64,000 nucleotides of DNA. Origin: CAZNOG01 sp964574635. Its GTDB lineage: Bacteria > Bacteroidota > Bacteroidia > Flavobacteriales_D > Cryomorphaceae. A program made the position numbers and the translations under genes. Positions 52,729 to 60,763 of this stretch are shown one piece after another (positions within the stretch are counted from its first letter, which is position 1; every line of letters starts with the position of its first letter). The notes beneath the pieces were generated by a model. It saw nothing but the letters and a program-made list of their open reading frames with translations, searched no databases and was not told the DNA's origin. The stretch lies in NCBI GenBank assembly GCA_964574635.1, contig CAZNOG010000002.1, positions 186,001 through 250,000 of the forward strand, written 5' to 3'.

Positions 52729-54969
52729 TCACTTCGACTTATCCCCTTCGGGCGTGTCTTCCACTGTTTCGGTTTGCACCTCTTCCTGTTCGGTCGGGAA
52801 ATCGTCGTCGTGGTCGTCCTCATCCTTTTTGAAGATACCTCCGAGACCTTTTCCGATACGGCGCAGCGTGCGAATTCCGCGGGTAAGCGGACCGGTGGTG
52901 ATGTCTTCGTACCTCTCGGGAACGATGTGTCTGCTGAATTGCTGCGGATAGACCAGTATCCGGCTGTTTCCGGCGAAGTGCTTCTCCAACTTGGCAGGCA
53001 GGTTTTCCAATACCGACATGTATGAGGCGTCGCCTTTTCTCGCCGACACGAGCACGAACAAATCCTCTTTTCGAATGTGTCGCGCCAAGATCAAGAAGTC
53101 TTCCCAATCGGTAAACACGTTGGTGGTGATGGGCGAAGAGACCTTGTTCGCCTTCATGATTTTGTCGAATGCGGCAAGGGTGGACTCGTTGGCGTAAACC
53201 TGAATCGGAATGCTGAGCTCCTGTGCCAGCTTGCCCACTTTCAACACCCAGTGCCTGAAACCGTTTTCGTATTCCGACAAGGGCGGCGCCGCGACGAATA
53301 TTCTCTTGTGCGTCACCAGCGGCTTCTCCAAGTGGCATACGAAGGCGGTTTTGTCGGTGTTGCCCAGGATGCCTTCGAGTTTTTCACCCAGCAGTTTGTC
53401 GAAAATCCCCGTGCGTCGCGGCCAGCCCAACACGATGATATCGGCCATGACCTCCTTGGAAATGCGGGCAATCCCCCCCGCCGCGTTGTGGTCGATGGTG
53501 GTGATGATGTTCACGTCGGTTTCCGAACCCGACGCCTCTTTCACGAAATCTTCGAGTTTGTTCCGCGCTTTCCGGATGTTGACCTCCGCCTCGCTGTTGT
53601 TGGAAACCACCGACAGAATGGAAATGGGGTGGGTGGATTTTTTGTCTTTGATGAAGATGGCAAACTCGAGCAGTTTGGCGATGTTGTCGACATTGGCGAT
53701 GGGCAGGAGGATGTGTTCCCCTTGAGAGGTGCCCGCGGTTTTGGTTTCCGTTCCCGCCTCTTCTTCGGCGTCGACCACCAGTACTTTGGCGGCTTTCTCC
53801 GTGGTGATGGTCGCCACGATGCAGGTCACCAGAATGAGGATAATCGTACCGTTGAGGATGTTTTCGTCGAGGATACCGTTCTCATACCCCACCAAGATGA
53901 TGGCGAGGGTCGCCGCGGCGTGCGCTCCGCTGAGTCCGAAAATAATCTGCCGCTGCGCCACGGAATACCGGAAAGTCACCCGGGTGAAAAACGCGGCGAT
54001 CCACTTGCCCGCCAGCGCCACCACCGTGAGGGTTCCCGCCACCAGCCACGCTTCGTAGCCGCTGAAAACAACGCGTACGTCGACCAGCATACCCACGGAA
54101 ATCAAGAAGAAGGGAATAAACAGGGAGTTCCCTATGAACTCGATGCGGTTCATCAGCGCCGAGGAGTGCGGGATGAGCTTGTTGAGTGCCAATCCCGCCA
54201 TAAACGCCCCGATGATGGGCTCCACGCCGGCCACCTCCGCGAGGAATGCCGCGAAAAACACCACGGCCAAAACGAAGATGTAATGGGAGTGCTTTTCGCT
54301 TTCCAACTTGCTGAAAAACCACTTGGCAACGCGGGGAATCAAGAGGAACATGATGGCGGAGAAAATGGCCAGGGAAATGCCCAGTCTCAGCCAGAATTCC
54401 TGGTTCAAATTTCCTTCGTGGTTGCCGATGATGACCGCCAGAATGATCAGAACGGCCGTGTCGGTGAGGATGGTTCCCCCCACGGTGATCGCCACGGCTT
54501 GGTTTTTCGACACCCCCAATTTGCTCACGATGGGATACGCCACGAGGGTATGCGTGGCGAACATGCTCGCGGTCAAAAACGACGCGTTGAAATCGTATCC
54601 GAGCAGGTAAAAGCACACGGGAAAACCCAGTGCCAGTGGGAAAATGAAGGTGAAAAACCCGAATACCAAGCTTTTGTTGCGGTTGGAGAAGAACTCGTTC
54701 AAATCCAGTTCCAGCCCCGCGATGAACATGATGTACAGCAAACCGATGGTGGAGAACAATTCCACCGCCGAATCGTCGGCCAAAATATTGAGGCCGTGGG
54801 GACCGATGATCACCCCCGAAATAATCAAACCGATGATGCCCGGGATGTTCAGCCTTTTCAACAGGATGGGCGAAAGGAGAATGATCAACAGGATCAACGA
54901 AAATATCAATACGGGATTCGAGAGGGGCAGTTCAAATTCGTGGAGGAAATTTTCGAGGAATTCAGTCAT
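52729..54969 (-). CDS. CPA2 cation:proton antiporter with C-terminal USP-like domains
   Basis: 746 residues. About 12-13 membrane segments (15-410) with the CPA2 features GIIGLIISGVIIGPHGL, FIAGLELDLNEFF, FATHTLVAYPIVSKLGVSKNQ and AEVAGVEPIIGAFMAGLALNKLI, then a cytoplasmic part (440-690) with tandem universal-stress-like folds (ILLPIANVDNIAKLLEFAIFI; DIIVLGWPRRTG) and an acidic tail. It probably exchanges Na+ or K+ for protons; the USP-type tail suggests nucleotide control. Own unit; start at ATG 54969 is followed by the hydrophilic N-terminus usual here. Confidence 0.92.
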   Translation of the reverse strand: MTEFLENFLHEFELPLSNPVLIFSLILLIILLSPILLKRLNIPGIIGLIISGVIIGPHGLNILADDSAVELFSTIGLLYIMFIAGLELDLNEFFSNRNKSLVFGFFTFIFPLALGFPVCFYLLGYDFNASFLTASMFATHTLVAYPIVSKLGVSKNQAVAITVGGTILTDTAVLIILAVIIGNHEGNLNQEFWLRLGISLAIFSAIMFLLIPRVAKWFFSKLESEKHSHYIFVLAVVFFAAFLAEVAGVEPIIGAFMAGLALNKLIPHSSALMNRIEFIGNSLFIPFFLISVGMLVDVRVVFSGYEAWLVAGTLTVVALAGKWIAAFFTRVTFRYSVAQRQIIFGLSGAHAAATLAIILVGYENGILDENILNGTIILILVTCIVATITTEKAAKVLVVDAEEEAGTETKTAGTSQGEHILLPIANVDNIAKLLEFAIFIKDKKSTHPISILSVVSNNSEAEVNIRKARNKLEDFVKEASGSETDVNIITTIDHNAAGGIARISKEVMADIIVLGWPRRTGIFDKLLGEKLEGILGNTDKTAFVCHLEKPLVTHKRIFVAAPPLSEYENGFRHWVLKVGKLAQELSIPIQVYANESTLAAFDKIMKANKVSSPITTNVFTDWEDFLILARHIRKEDLFVLVSARKGDASYMSVLENLPAKLEKHFAGNSRILVYPQQFSRHIVPERYEDITTGPLTRGIRTLRRIGKGLGGIFKKDEDDHDDDFPTEQEEVQTETVEDTPEGDKSK

Positions 54970-55132
54970 TTTTTACCGATTAGTTCACGTATTAATTCTC
55001 ATTAATATACCTATTCCGTCACCGAGATCGGCCTTCTCACAGTCCCGAACAAACCGGTTCGGCAAATGCGAATCACCGAAATTACAAAAAATATCCCATC
55101 GGGAAAATCGGGAATTCGAACTCTACCAATCC

Positions 55133-55200
55133 CCTGAGATTAACCCCATTGTCCAACCCGAAAAAAACCGGACTTCCCGAAATCACCCGAGATTAACCCC
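55133..55200. repeat. Direct repeat CCYGAGATTAACCCC
   Basis: Two copies, 55133-55147 and 55186-55200, 53 bp apart, each followed by a GTCCAAC/GCCCAAC-like tail. They lie in the 390-bp AT-rich gap between the antiporter and the amylase genes, upstream of the antiporter start. Function unknown; a regulator site is possible. The rest of the gap holds no recognisable gene. Confidence 0.45.
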
Positions 55201-55359
55201 GGCCCAACTCGCGAGGGGCCATGGTTTTTTCCGACAATACATTCCCACAAAAAAAGTGTTTTCACCTGATTTTTACACACAATTTAAATCCAAAAGAATA
55301 AACCAAAGTACGCTCCGCCAAGCCGGTTCGAAGTGCAACTTGTGCCTTGGGGTCGGCCC

Positions 55360-58194
55360 TCAGGGTGTGAATGCGATTTTCACCGTGCCGTGGCCCCGGT
55401 CGGTGACGAGTTGAGCGAGGTAGATGCCGGCCGGTACGGTGCGCCCGGCGTCGTCTTTCCCCGACCATCGCACCTCGTGCTCTCCGGTGGGCAGTCGGGC
55501 ATCCACCAAAGTGGCGACCAAGCCGCCCCGCACGTCGTGAATCCGAAGGGTGGCTCGGGAAGATTCTTCGAGGCGAAAAGCGATGCGCGTTTCGTCGTCG
55601 AAAGGATTGGGCCACGCCCCACGCAGTTCACCACCGTCAAATCGGCGCTCTTCGAGTCCGACCGAAATATCGGGGGTTTCCAGTTCCACCGTCGTGAACA
55701 CCCGGTACTCGCCGGGTTGAAAGGTCAGGGCGCTTTCCAAGTCGCTCACTTCCATGGAGGTGCCGGCGAAGTAATCGTACCACGTACCGGTTTGCGTAAA
55801 TCCCGGAACCATGGTGATCGGGTCGACTTCAAAATTGGCCACGATCACCACATCCATAGACTCGTGCTGGATGATGAGGCGCTTGCCCATTCCACCTGCA
55901 TCCCAAGTGTAGGTATCCGAACGAAACGCTTCGTGGGTCGTCTTCAGATGGTTCAAAGCCGCAGTCACCTTGTACAGCCGCTTCCGTGCAGGTACGTCGA
56001 GGTAATCCCAGCGAATGGGTTTGGGCGACAGACGGCAATTGTCGTTCACCGATCCGTCTTCGCAGGTATTGATGGAATACTCGTAGCCCAGCTCGCCGAA
56101 TTGCCACATCATTTTGGGACCACGCAGCGGAATCAAAAAGGCGGATATGGCCTCCTGCCGCGCCAGGGCAGTTTCCAAATCCTGGACGTTGTACTCGCCG
56201 GAAGAATTGCCGTAGGCCAAGTTCCTGAACATCAGCCGCTCTTCATCGTGGCTTTCGGCGTAGGTGACCAAAGCGGGAGTGCCCCACCCTCTTTGCTGGT
56301 AATCGCCCCAGGAAAGGTCGGTACCGTCGCCGTATCCCATCGACGTTTGATTGTACGCGTAGTTCATGATTCCCCACAACATGAAGCCCGCTTCGGCGAG
56401 GACTTCCTCCTCGTCGTTGTTGCCCAAGTGCTCGAGAATGAGGTACAAGTCGGGATCGTACGTGTAAATCTCATCGCGGATGCGGAGCAAGTTGTCTACC
56501 CGGGATTGGTCGTATTGATTCCACGCCCCCACGTCGTTGGTGTGGTTTTGGGTAAAGCCCTTGCTCAGGTCGAACCGGAAACCGTCGATGTGGTATTCTT
56601 CCGCCCAGTACCGGATGTTCCTGTCGACGAAGGCTTGCGTGGCCGGTGATTCGTGGTTGTAGTCGTACCCCACGTTGAACGGGTGCTTGGCCACGACGTT
56701 GAACCAGGGATTATCCGACGTCACCGGCCCGGCGGCGCCATTTTCGGAGTACATTCTCACCTGGGGGTTTTGCCCGAAGGAATGGTTGTACACCACGTCG
56801 AGGATAACGGCGATACCGCGCTGGTGGCACGCGTCGACGAAGGCTTTGAGATCGTCTTTGGGTCCGTAGTACTTGTCGGGTGCGAAGAAAAACATGGGGT
56901 TGTACCCCCAGGAGATGTTTCCTTCGAATTCGGCGATGGGCATGAGTTCGATGGCGTTTACGCCAAGGCGTTCCAAATACGTGAGCGTGTCGGTGAGGGA
57001 AGCAAAGGAATGGTCTTCCAGAAAGTCGCGGAGCAGCAGTTCATAGACCACCAAGTTATCGGCCGGCGGGCGTTGGAAATCTTCGTCTTGCCACTGGTAT
57101 TCCACCTGTCCCGTTTCCAAAACGCCTACGATCTCGTGCGTGTATTCCGCAGGGTATGGCTTCAAGCCCGGATAGGTATCGGCGGAGATGTAAGGGTCGT
57201 TCCACGGGTCGAGCACTTTGTCGACGTAAATGTCGGCCACGCGGAGGTCTTCCTGATCGATGGAATACTGAAAGCCGTATTCGATTCCCGGTTCCAAGCC
57301 CTCTATTTCCAGCCAAAATCGATCGCCTTCCGGGGTTTTCTTCATGAAGTACTCCGGGGAAAATTCCCATTCGTTGAAATCGCCGAGCACGTAAACGAAC
57401 TCTTTGTACGGGGCGAAGAGCTGCAAAATCACCGTTTGGTCGTCCACGTAGTTGATGCCGTCGATCACGCCGGCGGGAGGACTCGCCACTTCGGGCTCTC
57501 CCTGGATGATGACGTAGGTGGAGTCTACGATGGTTTCCCCTTCTGCGGTGGCTTCCATCCACAACCAGTGCTTGCCCGGTGGCAAGGAGGTAAAATCGAC
57601 GGAATGGTGGAGGGAGTCGACCTCCTCTGCGGAGGACAACAACTCGGCCCCCAAGTACATGGCGATATCGGCCGATTCGTTGGCCAACACGATAAAGTCG
57701 AAGGCCGACGGGGCTTCGGTCAGGGTTTGGGGCGTGAAGGGAGATCGGATTTCCGCGGCGAAGACCCCTTCGGGGTAGACGGGGGTGAAAATGTCGCCGC
57801 CGGATTCGGTGCGCCCCACCAGTGAGCCGTTGGCGTTGCGAAATACGAAGGCCAGTTGCTCCACCACTTCTCCCGGTGGCACTCCGTAATAATCGGTGAT
57901 GTTGTAGGAGATGGTGAAGGTGTTGGGCGCCACAAAATCCATGAGCACGTTGCCGTCGGCTTGTCCCCAGTTGCCTTGCACGTGCTGCCACCCCGATTGT
58001 CCTTGGAGGATCACCCCGGTGTGGGCGAAGACGGGAACCACTCCCGTGAGTTCTCCGTTGCCGCGATCGGCGTAATAGGTGATGGTGACGTCGTCGGTTT
58101 GGGTTGGAAAGGGCGGTTGGACGGTGACGATTTGCGCCAATGCGGATACGGAAAGGCACAGGGCCGGAAGAAATGTAAGCAGCGTACGAATCAT
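55360..58194 (-). CDS. Secreted GH13 alpha-amylase family enzyme
   Basis: 944 residues from ATG 58194. Signal peptide (MIRTLLTFLPALCLSVSALAQ); N-terminal beta domains (22-240); a CBM48-like domain (about 245-340; FNEWEFSPEYFMKKTPEGDRFW); GH13 barrel with DVVYNH (466-471), nucleophile Asp542 (GFRFDLSKG), acid/base Glu588 (LILEHLGN) and Asp650 (YAESHDEERL); and a C-terminal FlgD/type IX-like tail (WPNPFDDETRI, LRIHDVRGGLVATLVD, about 860-944). It would cleave alpha-glucans such as starch or glycogen outside the cell, feeding the nearby SusC/SusD import genes. Amylase, pullulanase or branching-type action cannot be separated. Confidence 0.9.
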   Translation of the reverse strand: MIRTLLTFLPALCLSVSALAQIVTVQPPFPTQTDDVTITYYADRGNGELTGVVPVFAHTGVILQGQSGWQHVQGNWGQADGNVLMDFVAPNTFTISYNITDYYGVPPGEVVEQLAFVFRNANGSLVGRTESGGDIFTPVYPEGVFAAEIRSPFTPQTLTEAPSAFDFIVLANESADIAMYLGAELLSSAEEVDSLHHSVDFTSLPPGKHWLWMEATAEGETIVDSTYVIIQGEPEVASPPAGVIDGINYVDDQTVILQLFAPYKEFVYVLGDFNEWEFSPEYFMKKTPEGDRFWLEIEGLEPGIEYGFQYSIDQEDLRVADIYVDKVLDPWNDPYISADTYPGLKPYPAEYTHEIVGVLETGQVEYQWQDEDFQRPPADNLVVYELLLRDFLEDHSFASLTDTLTYLERLGVNAIELMPIAEFEGNISWGYNPMFFFAPDKYYGPKDDLKAFVDACHQRGIAVILDVVYNHSFGQNPQVRMYSENGAAGPVTSDNPWFNVVAKHPFNVGYDYNHESPATQAFVDRNIRYWAEEYHIDGFRFDLSKGFTQNHTNDVGAWNQYDQSRVDNLLRIRDEIYTYDPDLYLILEHLGNNDEEEVLAEAGFMLWGIMNYAYNQTSMGYGDGTDLSWGDYQQRGWGTPALVTYAESHDEERLMFRNLAYGNSSGEYNVQDLETALARQEAISAFLIPLRGPKMMWQFGELGYEYSINTCEDGSVNDNCRLSPKPIRWDYLDVPARKRLYKVTAALNHLKTTHEAFRSDTYTWDAGGMGKRLIIQHESMDVVIVANFEVDPITMVPGFTQTGTWYDYFAGTSMEVSDLESALTFQPGEYRVFTTVELETPDISVGLEERRFDGGELRGAWPNPFDDETRIAFRLEESSRATLRIHDVRGGLVATLVDARLPTGEHEVRWSGKDDAGRTVPAGIYLAQLVTDRGHGTVKIAFTP

Positions 58195-58335
58195 GAAAGG
58201 TGGGTTTTTGTGGGCATTACTCCGTGTTAAAAGTACACTTTCCATTGGAAATCGCACTTGGTACCGGGAAAATCGCATATGGAAAAGCGTGGAGAAATAT
58301 AGGCCGGCAAAGTGCGAAGTGCCTTCCATGAGGGC

Positions 58336-58467
58336 GAAGGCCGGCATCCTTTCTTTTCGGCCCGGACTGGGGGGCGGAGGCGGGCGGTAGCGACCTTGGA
58401 AGCTCACCGCTCGCCCCGCCACCCTCCGGGGGGAAAAGAAAGATAAAGGCCGCAGACCGGCCCCGGC
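58336..58467 (+). ncRNA. Structured interspersed element, copy 6
   Basis: GAA-GGCC-GGCATCC, TTTCTTTTC paired with GAAAAGAAA, then GATAAA-GGCC and GCAGACCGGCCCCGGC. The inner hairpin is GCGGT-AGCGACCTTGGAAGCT-CACCGC (58384-58410): the core AGCGACCTTGGAAGCTC is as in copies 1 and 2, but the arms are GCGGT/ACCGC instead of GGCAG/CTGCC, and still pair. GGCC at 58339-58342 and 58448-58451 are complementary. 132 bp long. It lies 5' of the 526-residue protein gene and points to it. Confidence 0.62.
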
Positions 58468-58660
58468 GAAAGCAATGGGGAAAATCCGAGAGGAAAAAGT
58501 GATTTGAACAAGGTAGGCAGATGCGGAAAAGGACGAACCGGGGACATGGCCAAGAGATCATCTACAGCCCATTTCACGCGCAGGACAGGGATGTGGGGGA
58601 AGGAAAAATGCGGGGACGAAAACCTTGGCCCGCGGTATTACATCCTTCGATTTAAAGGGT

Positions 58661-58668
58661 TAACTTTG
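58661..58668 (+). promoter_or_regulatory. -7 box TAACTTTG upstream of the 526-residue protein gene
   Basis: TAACTTTG, 41 bp before the TTG start, matches TANNTTTG; TTGG lies 36 bp further up. Confidence 0.55.
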
Positions 58669-58709
58669 CACTGAAAATTAGGGAAGAAACCAACAGAAAG
58701 CACAGGGAT

Positions 58710-60290
58710 TTGGAACGCGTCATACTCACCTCCAAACAAAAAGCGCTGAGGGTCAACCTCGACCCCCACATTTACGGAACTTTCGCGGAAATCGGTGCGG
58801 GACAGGAAGTTGTCCGCCACTTTTTTCGTGCGGGAGGCGCATCGGGAACCATCGCCAAGGCGATGTCGGCCTACGACAAGGACTTCAGCGACGCCATTTA
58901 CGGGCGCGAAGAAAACAACCGATACGTCTGCGAACCGCGGCTCCGCAAGATGCTGGAGCACGAGTACGGGCTGATCGAGGAGCGGCTGAGCCGGGAAAAG
59001 CACCCGTCGAAGCGGTTTTTCGCGTATTCGAATACAGTGGCCACGATCGACTTCAACAAGCGGTTCAAAGGCCACGGCTGGATGGGCATCAAATTCCAAA
59101 CCAGCCCGGAAAAGGACCCGAACGAGGTGATTATTCACGTGAAGCTCCACGAAAACGAGGCATCGCTGCAGCAGGAAACTTGCGGTGTGCTCGGGGTGAA
59201 CATGATTTACGGCGCGTATTTCTACTACCAAAACCCCCGGGAATTCCTGAAATCCCTGTACGACAACCTGACGCGGGACCAGATCGAGATCGACATGATC
59301 TCCATGACCGGTCCCGATTTCGAAGACCTCGACAACCGATTGCTGAGTCTGCAGCTGGTGAAAAACGGATTTACCGACGCGGTGATTTTCAGCCCCGACG
59401 GGAAAAACCTGCAGCCCTCCGACCTGCTGTACAAAAAGAACATCCTCACCATTCGCGGAAGCTTCCGACCGGTGACGAAGGTGAACATCGACATGATCAT
59501 CAACGGGTACAACGCGTTCGTGAAAGAAAACCGCGTGGATCCCGACAACTTGCAAGTGCTTTTCGAAATCACGCTGAGCAACCTGAAATCTGAAGGCGAC
59601 ATCGACGAGCAGGACTTTTTGGACCGGGCCGACATCCTCTGCTCTTTGGGGCAGACGGTGCTGATATCCAACTACCAAGAGTACTACAACCTCATCCGCT
59701 ACTTCTCGACCATGACGAAGATGCGCATGGGTCTGATCATGGGCATGAACAACCTGGAAGCCCTGTTTGAAGAACAGTACTACCGCCACTTGGACGGAGG
59801 AATTTTGGAAGCCTTCGGAATCCTGTTTACCCGCGACCTCAAGGTGTACCTCTACCCTTCTTTGGGCGAGAACGGCGAGATAGAAAAAAGCACGGCCCTG
59901 AAGGTGCACCCGCGCCTGAAACCGCTGTACGACTATTTGGCGAACAACGGCCGCATCGTGGACCTCGACGACTTCGATCCGGACGTGCTGTGGATCCAAA
60001 GTCGGGAGGCGCTGAAGATGATCCGTGAGGGGCGATCGGGATGGGAAAAAATGGTGCCCAACTACGTGGACGTCATGATCAAGGAAAACCGGCTGTTCGG
60101 CTACGACCCCGACGGGGATGGGGAAGGCGGGAATTCGGACTCATCCTCACCGGCCGGCGGCAACGGCGAAACCAAATCGGCCAATCGCGACATCAAAGAG
60201 CCCAAAGCGGTGCGCGACGCCCGAAAATCGACATCTTCCAACGAAGCCGAAGAAGTGAAGGCGGCCAAGGAAGTGGGCAAAAAGCGGTGA
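58710..60290 (+). CDS. Conserved Bacteroidota protein of unknown function
   Basis: 526 residues from a TTG start (MERVILTSKQKALRVNLDPHIYGTFAEIGAG). No signal peptide, no membrane segments and no recognisable catalytic motif. It is very strongly conserved in style with a Bacteroidota family whose database labels vary (I recall TonB-dependent receptor and nicotinate-nucleotide adenylyltransferase); neither fits a soluble protein without barrel or nucleotide motifs. Highly conserved-looking parts include VVRHFFRAGGASGTIAKAMSAYDKDFSDAIYG, CGVLGVNMIYGAYFYYQNP and NRLLSLQLVKNGFTDAVIFSPDGKN. The last 60 residues are low-complexity and charged. Followed by a 14-bp tandem repeat. Confidence 0.8.
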   Translation: MERVILTSKQKALRVNLDPHIYGTFAEIGAGQEVVRHFFRAGGASGTIAKAMSAYDKDFSDAIYGREENNRYVCEPRLRKMLEHEYGLIEERLSREKHPSKRFFAYSNTVATIDFNKRFKGHGWMGIKFQTSPEKDPNEVIIHVKLHENEASLQQETCGVLGVNMIYGAYFYYQNPREFLKSLYDNLTRDQIEIDMISMTGPDFEDLDNRLLSLQLVKNGFTDAVIFSPDGKNLQPSDLLYKKNILTIRGSFRPVTKVNIDMIINGYNAFVKENRVDPDNLQVLFEITLSNLKSEGDIDEQDFLDRADILCSLGQTVLISNYQEYYNLIRYFSTMTKMRMGLIMGMNNLEALFEEQYYRHLDGGILEAFGILFTRDLKVYLYPSLGENGEIEKSTALKVHPRLKPLYDYLANNGRIVDLDDFDPDVLWIQSREALKMIREGRSGWEKMVPNYVDVMIKENRLFGYDPDGDGEGGNSDSSSPAGGNGETKSANRDIKEPKAVRDARKSTSSNEAEEVKAAKEVGKKR

Positions 60291-60411
60291 TCGGAGGAGC
60301 GTGAGCGGCGGGGCGTGAGCGGAAGGGCGTGATCGCAGTGAGGTGATCCCAGTGAGGTGATCCCAGTGAGGTGATCGCAGTGAGGTGATCGCAGTGAGGT
60401 GATCGCGAAGG
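60287..60411. repeat. 14-bp tandem repeat after the 526-residue protein gene
   Basis: About nine units: GTGATCGGAGGAGC and GTGAGCGGCGGGGC, GTGAGCGGAAGGGC, then five near-identical copies of GTGATCGCAGTGAG (60329-60398, with GTGATCCCAGTGAG variants), ending in a partial copy at 60399. The first unit starts inside the stop codon region (GTGA, 60287-60290), so the array grew from or into the end of the gene. The rest of the 176-bp gap to the dciA-like gene is plain. Confidence 0.85.
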
Positions 60412-60466
60412 TCTTGATTTCGAAACCTCTGAATTCCCGAAAGTGGATGCCGCGTGGGGTTCGGGA

Positions 60467-60763
60467 TTATCCCACGATTTTCAATTCATCGATGACCGTG
60501 GCTCCCAGCTTTCGGTTGAGTTTGGCCACGATTTTATCTTTTCCGAAGCTGAGTTCCTGGCGCAGGGGAGCCGAAGTGATCTCGATGTACAAGGTCCCTT
60601 TTTTCAATTCCATCTTGCCGGTGCGGCGCGCCACGGCGGTACCCATGAGTTGCTCCCAATAGGTGGTGACGGCGGCGGCGTAATACCCCTCTTCGAGGCG
60701 GTACGCCTTGAGCAGGCGCTTGATGACGCCGGCCAGGGGTTCTTCATTGTCTCTGCGCTTCAT
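60467..60763 (-). CDS. DciA-like (DUF721) protein
   Basis: 98 residues with the DUF721 pattern: AYRLEEGYYAAAVTTYWEQLMGTAVARRT, KKGTLYIEITSAPLRQELSFGKDKIVAKLN. DciA proteins load the replicative helicase in bacteria lacking DnaC/DnaI; whether this Bacteroidota member does so is inferred. It overlaps the end of recF by 20 bp and follows it, an arrangement seen often next to recF. Confidence 0.8.
   Translation of the reverse strand: MKRRDNEEPLAGVIKRLLKAYRLEEGYYAAAVTTYWEQLMGTAVARRTGKMELKKGTLYIEITSAPLRQELSFGKDKIVAKLNRKLGATVIDELKIVG

Larger units (their letters stand above)
58195..58709. other. Intergenic region between amylase and the 526-residue protein gene
   Basis: 515 bp. It contains a CCCACAAAAACCC word (complement at 58202-58214) next to the amylase start, structured element copy 6 (58336-58467), and a -7 box TAACTTTG (58661-58668) for the following plus-strand gene. 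No protein gene was recognised. Confidence 0.6.

Noticed and set aside
53077..55005. Long open frame on the plus strand opposite the antiporter
   Set aside because: Histidine/arginine/glutamine-rich translation with no recognisable domain; it mirrors the codon use of the antiporter gene.
60287..60411. CRISPR array
   Set aside because: The units are 14 bp, directly adjacent and without spacers; it is a simple tandem repeat and no cas genes are present.
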